Assembly (NCBI RefSeq): GCF_963678635.1
Contig: NC_087065.1
Span: 36,793,888 to 36,857,887 of the forward strand
Source of the DNA: Symsagittifera roscoffensis
Lineage: Eukaryota > Xenacoelomorpha > Acoela > Convolutidae
Reading direction: 5' to 3'
DNA length: 64,000 bases
Position numbers and translations under genes: made by a program. This document shows positions 44,292 through 53,637 of the stretch, one piece after another. Each line of letters opens with the position of its first letter. Position 1 is the stretch's first letter. Under the pieces are notes generated by a model that did not search any database, was not told where the DNA came from, and worked only from the letters and a program-made list of their open reading frames with translations.

Positions 44292-45152
44292 GTTGTTCCG
44301 ACTTTCAATTTGAAAGTGACGGAATATTTGTGCTCGGGGTTGGGTTTTTTTTTCTTCAGACAAATTTCGACTTTTTAACTAGCCATTTTTGACGGAATTT
44401 TTTTTTATATCATTTGAAAGGTATTGTTGTCCTGAGCTCAAATTTGAAAACATATGTGTATTTTCATTTAATTGTTTAATCTAAACAAAAACAGTTTTGC
44501 AACGTATAAAAATCATGTAAAAGTATTCCTAAAACGCAAAAACTTGTATCTATTTCGGTGCAAGTTTCCATGTATCTCAAAAAAGTTGGAGAATCTTTTC
44601 TGAGCTTTCCAACTAAAAAATGGTAAAACCATACCTTGCATAGTTTACTTTTAAGTTTTTAGATACGGCCGCACAAGAAATAACTAAGGCGTAGGGTGGT
44701 TTTTATGCAAAATTGACGCACGCGTCAGTCGGTTTGCATTGAAAGCAGTGGTTTTTCTGCAGGCATTTTGATTGTTGTCCTGAGCTCAAATTTGAAAAGA
44801 TATTCTACCTGTGATCATTTTTCGTAAAGTTATGGGGGTTAAAGATTGCCATTTTGGCCAATTTGGGACAATTAACGCGCGATAATCTTCGCGCTATTAC
44901 CGCGTAAGCTGAGGTTTAATCCGTCTTAGAAATCGCTCCAAATTGGTTTAAAGAAGCTTATTTGCCTTAATTGATTTGTTACAAGGAGCGAAATCTACTG
45001 TTTTGTACTTATAATTAGAAAAAAATTCAAATTTTAGAAAAAATTTTTCATTTTATTTCATTTTATTTTTTTGTTGTTTATGATATTACTGCTCCATAAA
45101 CCTTAAAGGCAGTCGGAACATTCAAGGTTTCGCCCTGATACGAGCAGTCTTG
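44292..45152 (-). mobile_element. Hairpin-ended dispersed family, copy interrupted by an insertion
   Basis: On the minus strand it has the family's left end (CAAGACTGCTCG region at about 45140) and right end (GTCGGAACAACA near 44292). Its middle is split by a 323-bp segment (44454-44776) that also occurs alone at 42685. The inner family sequence ATTGTTGTCCTGAGCTCAAA continuing TTTGAAAA appears on both sides of the insert. Confidence 0.8.
44454..44776. repeat. 323-bp duplicated segment, copy 2 (inserted)
   Basis: Same orientation as 42685-43007 and about 99% identical by eye. It sits inside the dispersed element, flanked by 28-bp direct repeats at 44423-44450 and 44771-44798, so it arrived after that element. 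Confidence 0.9.
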
Positions 45153-46039
45153 TTTATTTTTTGCAATTGAAACGCAAATCTTGCAGAAGGAATTCAAATC
45201 TTCCAGGAATATCACAAAAACACATGATTTTTGCTTTTTTTATCAAGATTTTTGCAAGATTCGCATTCATTTGTAAAATTTGCATTCTGACAACTCTGGC
45301 AAGAATGTCAGTTGTCAGTTTTTCATAAACTAATTTTTCTGGCAAAATAAATTGATCTAATTGATCAATTATTATATAAATAAACTTCTAGCACAATAAC
45401 AAGGTTGAATATCTGAGCCATTTGAAAATTTTTCTGAAGCAGAATATTCTGCGCTCTTCTTTGAAATATTTATTTTATATGTAATCAGTTTTTCCAAGTA
45501 ACCTGTGGCTAAGGGGGAATTCTACAGTTTTTCATTTAGAATGTAATTTGCACGATTGATACAAAAACTGATCCTTTTTCAAATTGTGTAGTTTTTCAAT
45601 TCCAAGAAGTCGCTAAAGAAACCTTAAATTATACTGAACATTTCCAACTGAATTTTTTTGTAGTCTGATTACACTTGATTTTTGTGGAAAAAAGTTTAAA
45701 AATTTAAAAAACTGAAATTCTCCCGGCGACAAAGTTCTTCCGCGCTCTCAGTGGTCAGAACAAGAAACACACTAACAAAAGCCAATTCTATTGAGCATAT
45801 TGTAAATTAAAATAAATCCAAATTGTTCGTACCATGCTTTAATCATATCGATCATTGACCCTTCTGGGTAATATTGAGTTAATTTAATTGAATGTTATAT
45901 TTAGCTAGCAAACTGTTTGCTTTGTTCTTGAGCAATAAGAGATTGAATATCAGGTCATTTAGTTTGAAACATCGAAAACACCAGTGTGTGTAGCTTTGAG
46001 TTCAGATAAGTTTTTTTTGTTAAAGGAAGAGTACATAGC
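45153..46039. other. Intergenic upstream of the first P450
   Basis: AT-rich. A TATAAAT at 46040-46046, about 48 bp before the ATG, is the only promoter-like sequence. Confidence 0.4.
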
Positions 46040-46046
46040 TATAAAT
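46040..46046 (+). promoter_or_regulatory. TATA-like element of P450 copy 1
   Basis: TATAAAT lies 48 bp before the ATG at 46094, a little close for a TATA box plus 5' UTR, but possible. Confidence 0.35.
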
Positions 46047-46093
46047 GACAGATATCAGTACTTGTTACGTTGTTATACATTCACTAAAAAGTT

Positions 46094-47141
46094 ATGACAT
46101 TTAACTTGAAAATTTCTTCTATACCTCCCTTGCCCGCCTTCGCTCAACAGAGTGTAGATGAGCTGCTATCTTGGTGGGGTGAGAGTGTGGCAAGGAAGGG
46201 GGTACAGAATGTTCCGAGGTGGGTGTGGGTGGGTGGGTCAGTGTTAGGGGCAGTGCTTTGCTTCCGATACTATTACCAGTCCACTTATGGTGTCTGGAAA
46301 ACACAGGGTGTACCTGGACCTACACCATGGCCTTTAATGGGTACTACTCTTTCTCTACTCGGACACAAAGATTTCTTCGCTGCAAACGCGTATTTGGCTG
46401 ATCGCTACGGAGAGAAAGGATATTTCGGGCATGTGTTTTGACATTCCGCCTTGGTGTTGTAAATTAAATTTTAGATGACATAGTTGGACATTTTTCTGTT
46501 GGTTGTAAACATTTTTTTGCGGTCGTTTGATCACTTCGACAATCATCGATTTGATTGGTGACTAGCACACCAAAATCAGTCTCTTCCTTAAACCAATGTT
46601 ACCTTGAGCAGATTCTTACTTAGATTCGGATGTTTTCTGATCCTAAAAAATTTTTGCTTGTCCTTGGCCTTTGTAGGATTTAAAATAAATAGCCATTCAG
46701 AAATCATACGGAAACCTGAGTAGTTTTAAGGTTTTATGGTTTTTAAAAAATATATACCCATTTAGGATGTTCAATGGAAGCAAGCCAACCCTTTATGTGA
46801 TGGACCCTGATTTGATAGCAGAAGTCATGATCAAGAAATTCGACATCTTTCCAAATCGAGTTGAAAGAGAAGGCTTCAGTCCGAAATATTTTCGAAAAAA
46901 TATTGCGCTTCTGCGCAACCACGAGTGGAAAAAAATTCGGAATACGCTGAGTCCAACGTTCACCGGCCTCAAGTTGAAAAAGATGGTACCCTTCATGGGT
47001 GACATCGGTACCCAACTTGGCAGAAAATTTGATCGAATTTTGGAAACCAGTGATCAGGAGTTTCAATTGAAGCCTGTGTTTAGAAGTTGTACCATGGATA
47101 TTATCTGCAACTTGGTTTTTGGAGTCAATATAGATAGTCAG
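46094..47141 (+). pseudogene. CYP3-like cytochrome P450, copy 1, exons 1-2 only
   Basis: Exons 46094-46428 and 46766-47141 (phases 2 and 0) mirror the first two exons of the copy at 60235 in length, 335 and 376 bp. Exon 1 gives an N-terminal helix (WVWVGGSVLGAVLCF), then the GVPGP hinge. Exon 2 has KYFRKNIALL, the C-helix WKKIR (WxxxR, haem propionate contact) and SPTFTGLKLKKM, pointing to clan 3, membrane-bound ER monooxygenases of the CYP3/CYP5 type. The exon-1 donor is GC (GCATGT at 46429) where the paralogue has GTAAGT. No exon for the I-helix, the ExxR motif or the haem cysteine loop is visible before 60235, so this looks like a truncated duplicate. It could still be transcribed, and the two exons carry no internal stop. 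Confidence 0.75.
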
Positions 47142-48006
47142 GTAAGCACAAAAGATAAATTAGACTATGCGTGAAGTTGTTAAGTGGTTCAATTTAAAAG
47201 TAGTTTTTTTACTTCAAATAATTTTATCCAAATAGGTGTTGTTCAAAATTATATAAAAAATTATATAAACCACGAAATTGGAAAAGACTATTGCGTACGA
47301 CTCTGGCGTATTTTCCAGACCAAAAATTGGTTTTTTGAAAGAAAACCACTGCTGCTGGTTTAGAAGTATGGTCCCGTTAAAAACCTCGTTTATTTTATTA
47401 TCATGTAAAGTATTGTCACGTAAAGCTATCAATGGTTCTATATAAAATTCAGACACAGGTAGTTTTTTAAGGTAGTTTCGAAGTTTTGCCTGCGAATTTT
47501 TTTTTTCGATAATTCCTTTTTAGAGAAAAGTTAGAAGCAAATCTAACGAAACCAAGTTTACAAGTTTTTCTTTTGTTTTCATCCACTGGAAAATTCAAGT
47601 GTAATTGAAGTGGTCTGCGGGAAAACACTTCTAAACAAGTTTTTGACTGGGACTCATTGAAAACAACGCTAACATACTTTTAAACAATTACCAAGCCACT
47701 TTTGCTTTGAGATAGAACAAGATTGCACTACAACAATAAATAAAAAACAAAAAAAAATCCCTAGCTGCTACGATTGGATGTTTGTGTGATTTTTTCAAAT
47801 AAGTTTTCGAACAAGTTTCGAGTTAAAAATTTTTTGATAACCTGAGCCCAAAAGTCTTTGTTTGACTGAGTTATCAACGTTTTTTTTTATTAAAAAAGAT
47901 GTTATCAAATCAATTATTGCAACTAATACGTTCAAAAAATCTTAAGGGATCTCCATACAAAAGAAAAATTTGTTTTCTGCAAAACTCACAAGGAAAAACA
48001 AAAAAA

Positions 48007-48008
<2 letters not shown>
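47142..48008. other. Region after the P450 fragment
   Basis: I looked for exons matching the second paralogue's I-helix exon and found none. Plain AT-rich DNA. Confidence 0.4.

Positions 48009-48046
<38 letters not shown>
48009..48046. repeat. (AT)n microsatellite
   Basis: About nineteen AT dinucleotides in a row, directly against the end of a hairpin-ended dispersed element. Confidence 0.95.
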
Positions 48047-48048
<2 letters not shown>

Positions 48049-48498
48049 GAGGAAAGTGCGGAATATTTATGCCTGAGGTGTTTTTTTATTCAGTCAAATT
48101 TCGATTTTTGAACCCAGTTTTTATGGCAGAAATTTTTATACCATCTTAAAGATATTACTGGCTTGAGCTCGAATTTAAAGAAAGTTCTTTTGTGATTCGT
48201 TTTGGTCAAACTCTGGGACTTTGAAAATTGCTAATTTGGACTATATGGGATAATTAACGCGTTATGAATTGCTTTCTTGTAACACGCGTGAGCGGCGGCT
48301 TAATGCGTTCCAAACTAAATTGAGGCAAATCTTTTAGTCGCTTTATTAGAATACAAGACGTAAATACATTCTCTCGTAGCTTATATTAGCATGTGGGGGG
48401 ATAAATTGAAAAAATATTTTTCAACCGAAAAGGATTTAAATTGGCCTTAAGATGCAGTACGGTTTTTCAGGGCTTCGCCCTGATTTACGATCAGTCTT
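48047..48498 (-). mobile_element. Hairpin-ended dispersed family, inverted diverged copy
   Basis: On the minus strand: right-end AAATATTCCGCACTTTC, inner AATTAACGCGTTA and the left-end CAGGGCGAAGCCCTG hairpin at about 48470-48484. Well diverged, so old. Confidence 0.65.
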
Positions 48499-49082
48499 TT
48501 TTAAATAAAGGTGAGTCAGATATTGATTAAATTAATTGTGCGGTTCTCAAGCTTGTGATTGTCAAATTTTTGGAGTTTAAAATAAATGTTATCTTCAAAA
48601 CTACACTATGAGTTTTTTGTCTCTAATGTGTTCCATATCAATGTTGACTGTTGCGAGAATATTTCGTGTTACTTTTCACGATTTATTCCCAAAGTGATTA
48701 AAAATTATACCGTGGGAGAAGTCCTCTAAGCGTGATGTTAGATATCAGAAAGAAGACTTGCATGGGTTCGAGTTTGTTATTATTACGCTAGCAAAACTAT
48801 TCACGTCGGACAAAACACTTGCTAGGAATAAAGGGTCCTTTCTACTTTCTATCTTAGAAAGTAAATCTAAAATTCGCTGAGAAATATTTTATTAAAAAAG
48901 AAGTTAGTATGAATTTACAGCAAGTTGCCTTTTGACTCAATATTTATTTTTTTACGGTGAGATTGGAGATATTTTTCTCTGAGATTGAATATTATTTTGG
49001 AGAAGGGTTGGGAAGGTTGAGGAGAGTGGTGGTGGTGGTAGAAGAGAAGTTGTTGGAATGAATTCCCGTAGTTTTGAGCTTC

Positions 49083-49090
49083 TATTTATA
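49083..49090 (-). promoter_or_regulatory. TATA box in the LTR
   Basis: GTATAAATAG on the minus strand, followed about 25-30 bp later by a pyrimidine-rich start region. Good core promoter form. Confidence 0.5.
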
Positions 49091-49116
49091 CTCAGATGGG
49101 GGAATCACGCCACTTT

Positions 49117-49242
49117 TCGTATCAAATGAGAAGTTTCTTTTAACTTCGTATTCTTTATTCGTACATTCGTATTTTACGAGAAGAAGGTTTCGTATGCTCG
49201 TACTTTACGAGAGGAATCGTTATTATTCGTATTGAATGAGAG
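49117..49242 (-). promoter_or_regulatory. Four iterated TCGTA(N)TACGA-type motifs
   Basis: Copies at 49117-49132, 49167-49181, 49198-49213 and 49227-49242 follow TCGTAYNNNAYGAGA; the middle two are near-perfect palindromes (TCGTATTTTACGA and TCGTACTTTACGA). They sit just upstream of the minus-strand TATA box, as an enhancer or repressor-binding array would. Confidence 0.5.
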
Positions 49243-49318
49243 TAGTCGTTTCAATTCTCAATGCTTAAAACGTTATACGAATTATTCCAATAGCATTTCC
49301 CTTCCTTTTGCAAGGGAA

Positions 49319-49413
49319 TAAAAGCATATTTCTTTTGGTGGTGGCGGCGGCGTCACATTTTGTGAACGCAATAAAATAATTCATGTTTCTGTTTCTATTT
49401 GAAATCAGAACAT
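49319..49413. repeat. 95-bp direct repeat, left copy
   Basis: Identical by eye to 55449-55543, same orientation, 6.13 kb apart. It contains GGTGGTGGCGGCGGCGTCAC. Probably the first 95 bp of the LTR. Confidence 0.9.
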
Positions 49414-49502
49414 ATCCATCCTCCTATTTGGAGAAGGAAAAAAAACTAAAACTTTCATTTTTATTACTTTCACTTGAATAGTGGGGTAATTGTTGATCGA
49501 TC

Positions 49503-49637
49503 GAAGCTTTTTCTTTCAATCTCATAAAGTTTTGTTGGTATTACGGGTAGCAGATGTTTTTGAACAAAAGCTTTTTCTTTCAATCTCATAAAGTTGGTTA
49601 GTAGTTCATTGGTATTACAGGTAGCAGATGTTTTTAA
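49503..49637. repeat. Tandem duplication of about 60-75 bp
   Basis: AAGCTTTTTCTTTCAATCTC to GGTAGCAGATGTTTTT occurs twice side by side, the second with a short extra insertion. It is downstream of the accessory ORF in the 3' part of the retroelement. Confidence 0.85.
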
Positions 49638-49982
49638 TCAACTGATACTTTGAGTCAGGCTTGAATAAATAAATACATCAGTTACATTTATAAATCAAAA
49701 TAGAGTTTACACAACCAAGGGATTTAACTATAAAATTAAATACATCAAAACTATCTGTTTCTCAAAAGTTTGAAGGTTAGTTTTATTCCTTAAACATTCT
49801 TTTTCCGAAGTCTCCTTTTCTTCCTGAAGTATGTGAAGTCTGTCCAAACGCGTAATAAGGGGAGGACTGGTTCATACAAAGGGAGTATTTTTTTGTGTTT
49901 TTTGTTTTTTATAAAAGTCAAAATTGTTAAAAGGAAATTTATAGCTATACTACATAGCTATATAAAGCGAAAGAATAAATGT

Positions 49983-50762
49983 TTAAATAAAAGGATAAAT
50001 TTCTGACAATTTTCCTTCCAACCGGGCTATAAGTTGTTGATTTTTTGTTTTCAAATTGTGGATTTGCTTTTTCAGCTCCCGGATTTGGTGCGTTTCATGT
50101 ATTTGACTGCGCTGAATTTGCTCAGTATAGTCATCTAACTGGGGGGTTTGTAATTTTGCTGTCAGATATTTTGCTAGGACATAGATTTTTTGATATTCAA
50201 GAAGGGAATTAGTTATGGAATACATTTTTTTTATAGGGTGATAGGCTTCTAATTTAAAACGATTGATTAATGGATTCAAAGCATAATTGAGATCCATATC
50301 GAAGCCGGGATTACTGTTAGAATTAATGTATCGTTCCCTTTTTAACTGAATATGTAATTTAGTTTTTAATTCAGTGGGGTGCAAGGGCTGTCGCCTAATG
50401 GTCATTGGATATTGAGAAGTTGATACCGGCGTATTTGCCGTTAGTATCTTATATGGTCTTACAATCTGGGTCCGTTTTTTAATTTTAGAATTCGAGGGAA
50501 CCAGGGGTATTTTAAAATCAGGGGGTGAAATTTTTAGGGGTGGTGGCTGTGATGCTGTAGTTATCGGGACAGCTGAACTGGTTTGAAGTAGTGGCTCAAC
50601 GAAGGATCGTGTTGAGGTCGGCTTTGCAGTGGGTGTTGTAGTAGTAGAAACAGTTGGTTGTTGAGTGAGTGCTGACATCTGCGAGTCCAGTGGATCGGTT
50701 GGTGGCAGGAGTGAGAGAAGATCCTCAAAATCTCTCAAGTCGTCATCAAGTGTTGCGTCCAT
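49983..50762 (-). CDS. Retroelement 3' accessory ORF, unknown function
   Basis: 259 residues from an ATG at 50762, 45 bp after the env-like stop. The acidic start is followed by a Thr/Pro/Ser-rich low-complexity region (about residues 30-100), a short basic patch (SKIKKRTQIVRPYKI) and a C-terminal heptad-like stretch (RELKKQIHNLKTKNQQLIAR) that should form a coiled coil. I recognise no family. A splice acceptor (CTGTTCTAG) lies 21 bases before the ATG, and the frame is open back to it. Joined to a GTGAGT donor at env codon 28, both at phase 0, it would share the env leader region. Position and splicing recall the accessory proteins of complex retroviruses, but that is analogy only. Confidence 0.6.
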   Translation of the reverse strand: MDATLDDDLRDFEDLLSLLPPTDPLDSQMSALTQQPTVSTTTTPTAKPTSTRSFVEPLLQTSSAVPITTASQPPPLKISPPDFKIPLVPSNSKIKKRTQIVRPYKILTANTPVSTSQYPMTIRRQPLHPTELKTKLHIQLKRERYINSNSNPGFDMDLNYALNPLINRFKLEAYHPIKKMYSITNSLLEYQKIYVLAKYLTAKLQTPQLDDYTEQIQRSQIHETHQIRELKKQIHNLKTKNQQLIARLEGKLSEIYPFI

Positions 50763-50807
50763 AGTTGAATCAGTTGGTATATCCTAGAACAGTAGAATTT
50801 TTTTTTA

Positions 50808-53117
50808 TTAGACTGGGTTTGTTGGGTGATCCAAGTTTTGAGTTCTTCTCTCAAAACTTGTTAATTGGATGTGAGGATACATGCGATCCTGGTTTATTTT
50901 ATCAATTTCCTCTAAAAGAGGGGCTTGTATTTTTTGATCACAATCTTGTTCTATTTTTTCAGTTTTCTCATCTTGAGTGAAAATTGAGGTCACTATGGAA
51001 GTGAAAAGTATTTTATATGAAGCGGCAAGCAATACTTTGCCAAAGTGTAGTGAGCGGCCGGTGATTTTGTGAATATGCATAGCCTTTATTATGAATACTA
51101 GGCAATCTAGTATGAATTTCACAAATAGAAAAGAGGCGAAGACAATTCCGCATTTTTCTAAATAGTATTGTACTTTCCCGAATATACGGGTGTATTCGTT
51201 TTTCCAAAAGTTTGGAGAGATGAGATAGTCCAAATATATTGTTTGGGAAAAGCCTAGTGGGCTATATGAGTCCTTGAAAAGAATTTTTTTTGCATTTAGA
51301 AAGGACCTGGATACTTTTTGCAGTATTCCTTTCATCTCTGAATTATCGGAAATCATATTCCAGAATTTTTGCATTTGAGCATAAGTGTAGATTGAAGCGC
51401 CTTGGCTAGAGGCTAAAGAATGCTTAATCTTTTGAATTATCTCTTTTGGTTTAAAGAGATATGGTCCTGTAACCCTTGTAATTTGAGGGGTTAATTCAAT
51501 CCAGGACTTATCATCATCAACATCTAGTTGAAAGAGATTCGAATGTTTGTCGGAGCAGTCTTGTAGATCTGCCGACTGAAAAGTTTGTCGCGTAATTGGA
51601 TCGACAAATCGAATGTTTTCCTTATACATAATGGGAATGCGATTATAGCATTCATCCATTAATTGCAAAGGTGAATAAAATTTCGGACAATGGTAGAGCC
51701 AGGCAACATTGCCATTGGTCTCTAAGAACATAGAGCGGTTTTTGGTTAGAATATAGCCAGCCAAACGGGGGCTTTCAAGTGAAAGCATTAAAGTATTTAA
51801 TATTGAGGAGCGTTCTAGCTCACATTGATTTTGCAGAAGGGCTAACTCGGCCGTTCTGAGCATGTAGAAGCTATAAAAAAGAATATAGTCCAATTTGGTA
51901 CCTATATGAGCTTCGTAGTCAATTTGATGACTTGAAAATTGGAGTGGCGGCGAATCATCACTTAATGTGAGAAAAGTAGAATTTGGTTGGCCGGCATTAT
52001 GAATAGTTCCCGTTTCTGGGGTTGGTTTAACTTGGATTCCAGTATCGATATTGAAACCGTCAGTGTATGCAATAAAAAGTGAATCATATGAAGTTGGATA
52101 CACTATTCTGGGATGACCACAAAGAGATTGCGGTTTATTCATCACCTGTAGCATAAATTTTTGAGAATCCCTTGTATGGGTAGAATGAATAGACGGGCTA
52201 GAATCGCCTTTAATTATATAGTATGATTCTTCGTTTTGAATCATTTTAGCCGGAAATCTGTTTAAAACAGTGAAAATGCAATTGTTGGGTTCTTCCCAAG
52301 TATAAGCAAAAGCGTCTAAGGATGTTGTTTCACATCCATTTGTAGACACTGGACAGGGCAGAGGAATGTTTTGCCAATTATTGACTGTTCCATCTTTGAG
52401 GTTAACAGTCAGAGTTACATTTTGCATGTAAGTTTCAAAAGTGTCCAATTTAATCCAAGAACGGCCATCACATTCGTTATGATGTTTGCCGTCAACTTTG
52501 CCAGCATGGGCATTAGTTACTGTTTTAACATTAAATTTGAAAGGAATATTTCCAATACTAGCATAGCCTAGGTTAAGATAGCCTCTGTCGGCGGCCGATT
52601 TACATTGATCGGCAGATAAATGGAGATCAGTAGTGATCATTTTTTGTCGAGCGTCGATACCACTCGAATCAAAAGAATCGCAGAACCAACGCATTGATTG
52701 GTGTTTGATTCGACACATTGTCGCATTTACTTTTGTGCGATAATGTCTCTGATATAGAGTAACATAAGCATGAGCTACTTTAATATTTTCTGGTTGGACT
52801 TTGCAAGGTGCTACTTTATTTAGAGAGAACATTTTGTTAGAAGTCATTAGTTGACAATCATAATGAGCAACCCGAAGATTATTTGCAGTATTTGCATATA
52901 ATTGTTTTTTCGGATCAAATGCTGAGGTTTGATTCGAAAGTATTATTAGAGTTAAAAGACCAACCAAATAAATTTTTTGCAAATTTATTTGTTGGTGGTG
53001 AATGATAGCAAAAAATTTTTTAAAAGTACTCACTTTAAGCATTTCCTCGAGAGTGGTTAGAACAGGATCTTGGTCCATTAGTTCACTTTCCTCTAGTTCA
53101 CTATTTGGATTTGTCAT
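50808..53117 (-). CDS. env: Envelope-like glycoprotein ORF of an LTR retroelement
   Basis: 769 residues with no stop or frameshift. The N-terminal cytoplasmic stretch of about 48 residues precedes a hydrophobic signal or anchor (YLVGLLTLIILS); the ectodomain is rich in cysteines and has several N-x-S/T sites; near residue 680 there is a membrane segment (CGIVFASFLFVKFILDCLVF), then a cytoplasmic tail of about 80 residues. Distinct strings are AWLYHCP and FVDPITRQTF. It lacks an obvious CX6CC or a furin site, so it does not look like a gammaretroviral env. It may derive from a negative-strand RNA virus glycoprotein, as in other invertebrate env-bearing elements; that is inference. Upstream lies its own promoter-like region. 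An intact frame beside a ruined pol suggests recent insertion or selection on env. Confidence 0.7.
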   Translation of the reverse strand: MTNPNSELEESELMDQDPVLTTLEEMLKVSTFKKFFAIIHHQQINLQKIYLVGLLTLIILSNQTSAFDPKKQLYANTANNLRVAHYDCQLMTSNKMFSLNKVAPCKVQPENIKVAHAYVTLYQRHYRTKVNATMCRIKHQSMRWFCDSFDSSGIDARQKMITTDLHLSADQCKSAADRGYLNLGYASIGNIPFKFNVKTVTNAHAGKVDGKHHNECDGRSWIKLDTFETYMQNVTLTVNLKDGTVNNWQNIPLPCPVSTNGCETTSLDAFAYTWEEPNNCIFTVLNRFPAKMIQNEESYYIIKGDSSPSIHSTHTRDSQKFMLQVMNKPQSLCGHPRIVYPTSYDSLFIAYTDGFNIDTGIQVKPTPETGTIHNAGQPNSTFLTLSDDSPPLQFSSHQIDYEAHIGTKLDYILFYSFYMLRTAELALLQNQCELERSSILNTLMLSLESPRLAGYILTKNRSMFLETNGNVAWLYHCPKFYSPLQLMDECYNRIPIMYKENIRFVDPITRQTFQSADLQDCSDKHSNLFQLDVDDDKSWIELTPQITRVTGPYLFKPKEIIQKIKHSLASSQGASIYTYAQMQKFWNMISDNSEMKGILQKVSRSFLNAKKILFKDSYSPLGFSQTIYLDYLISPNFWKNEYTRIFGKVQYYLEKCGIVFASFLFVKFILDCLVFIIKAMHIHKITGRSLHFGKVLLAASYKILFTSIVTSIFTQDEKTEKIEQDCDQKIQAPLLEEIDKINQDRMYPHIQLTSFERRTQNLDHPTNPV

Positions 53118-53129
53118 TTTGTGGATTTT

Positions 53130-53500
53130 TGTGATGGGAAATCTGAATTAGATTTCAATTTTTGTTGAGGAATTTAGCGATTTTATTTTTTGGAGAGAGA
53201 GAGAGGAGGTTTTGAAAGAAAGATGTGGAATTGAGCAAGAATGAAAACAACTGTATATCAGTTAGTTTTTAAAGGCTGTTTTTGCTTTTTTGCAAATCTA
53301 AGCTCTGATTGGCCGTTGTTATTCGGCGTCTTTCGGAAGTGACTCTTTTTAAGTCGTAATTCCGTCGCCATTCGTTTTGTGGTTTTTTCCACTCTGGCTT
53401 AATGTCGTGGTTTTTCTACTTAGTTTTGATTTGTTGAGATCTAGCAGTGGAATGATAATCATTCGTTTAGGCTGATGTTAATTTTAACAACTGCATTCCC
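53130..53500 (-). promoter_or_regulatory. Promoter or LTR-like region before the env ORF
   Basis: On the minus strand: a purine tract (AATAAGGAAGGGGAA) followed by TGCAGTTG, a CCAAT box at 53312-53308, TTTAAAAAC at 53273-53265, then a CT-rich leader with repeated CT. The order resembles a U3/R region or an internal promoter driving env. Confidence 0.4.
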
Positions 53501-53637
53501 CTTCCTTATTGGAGGAGGAAAATGAAAAAAAAAACATCTCTTCATAAAAGAGGACTAAAAGCAACATCATTTGTTTGCTTTCCGTTTAAACTTCATCTGT
53601 TATCTCAGTATTTTTAAAAATTTTTGCTTTCTGAAAA

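Larger units (their letters stand above)
48917..49413 (-). mobile_element. Probable 3' LTR of a defective retroelement
   Basis: On the minus strand this region has a purine-rich tract just before it, a start near TGTTCTGATTTC, a U3-like part with iterated TCGTA-TACGA motifs, a TATAAATA box at 49090-49083 and a pyrimidine-rich leader. Its first 95 bp equal 55449-55543. A second purine tract before TGCTATTGG at about 49300 is a rival LTR start. I could not find a clean end or a target-site duplication, so the boundaries are approximate. Confidence 0.5.
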
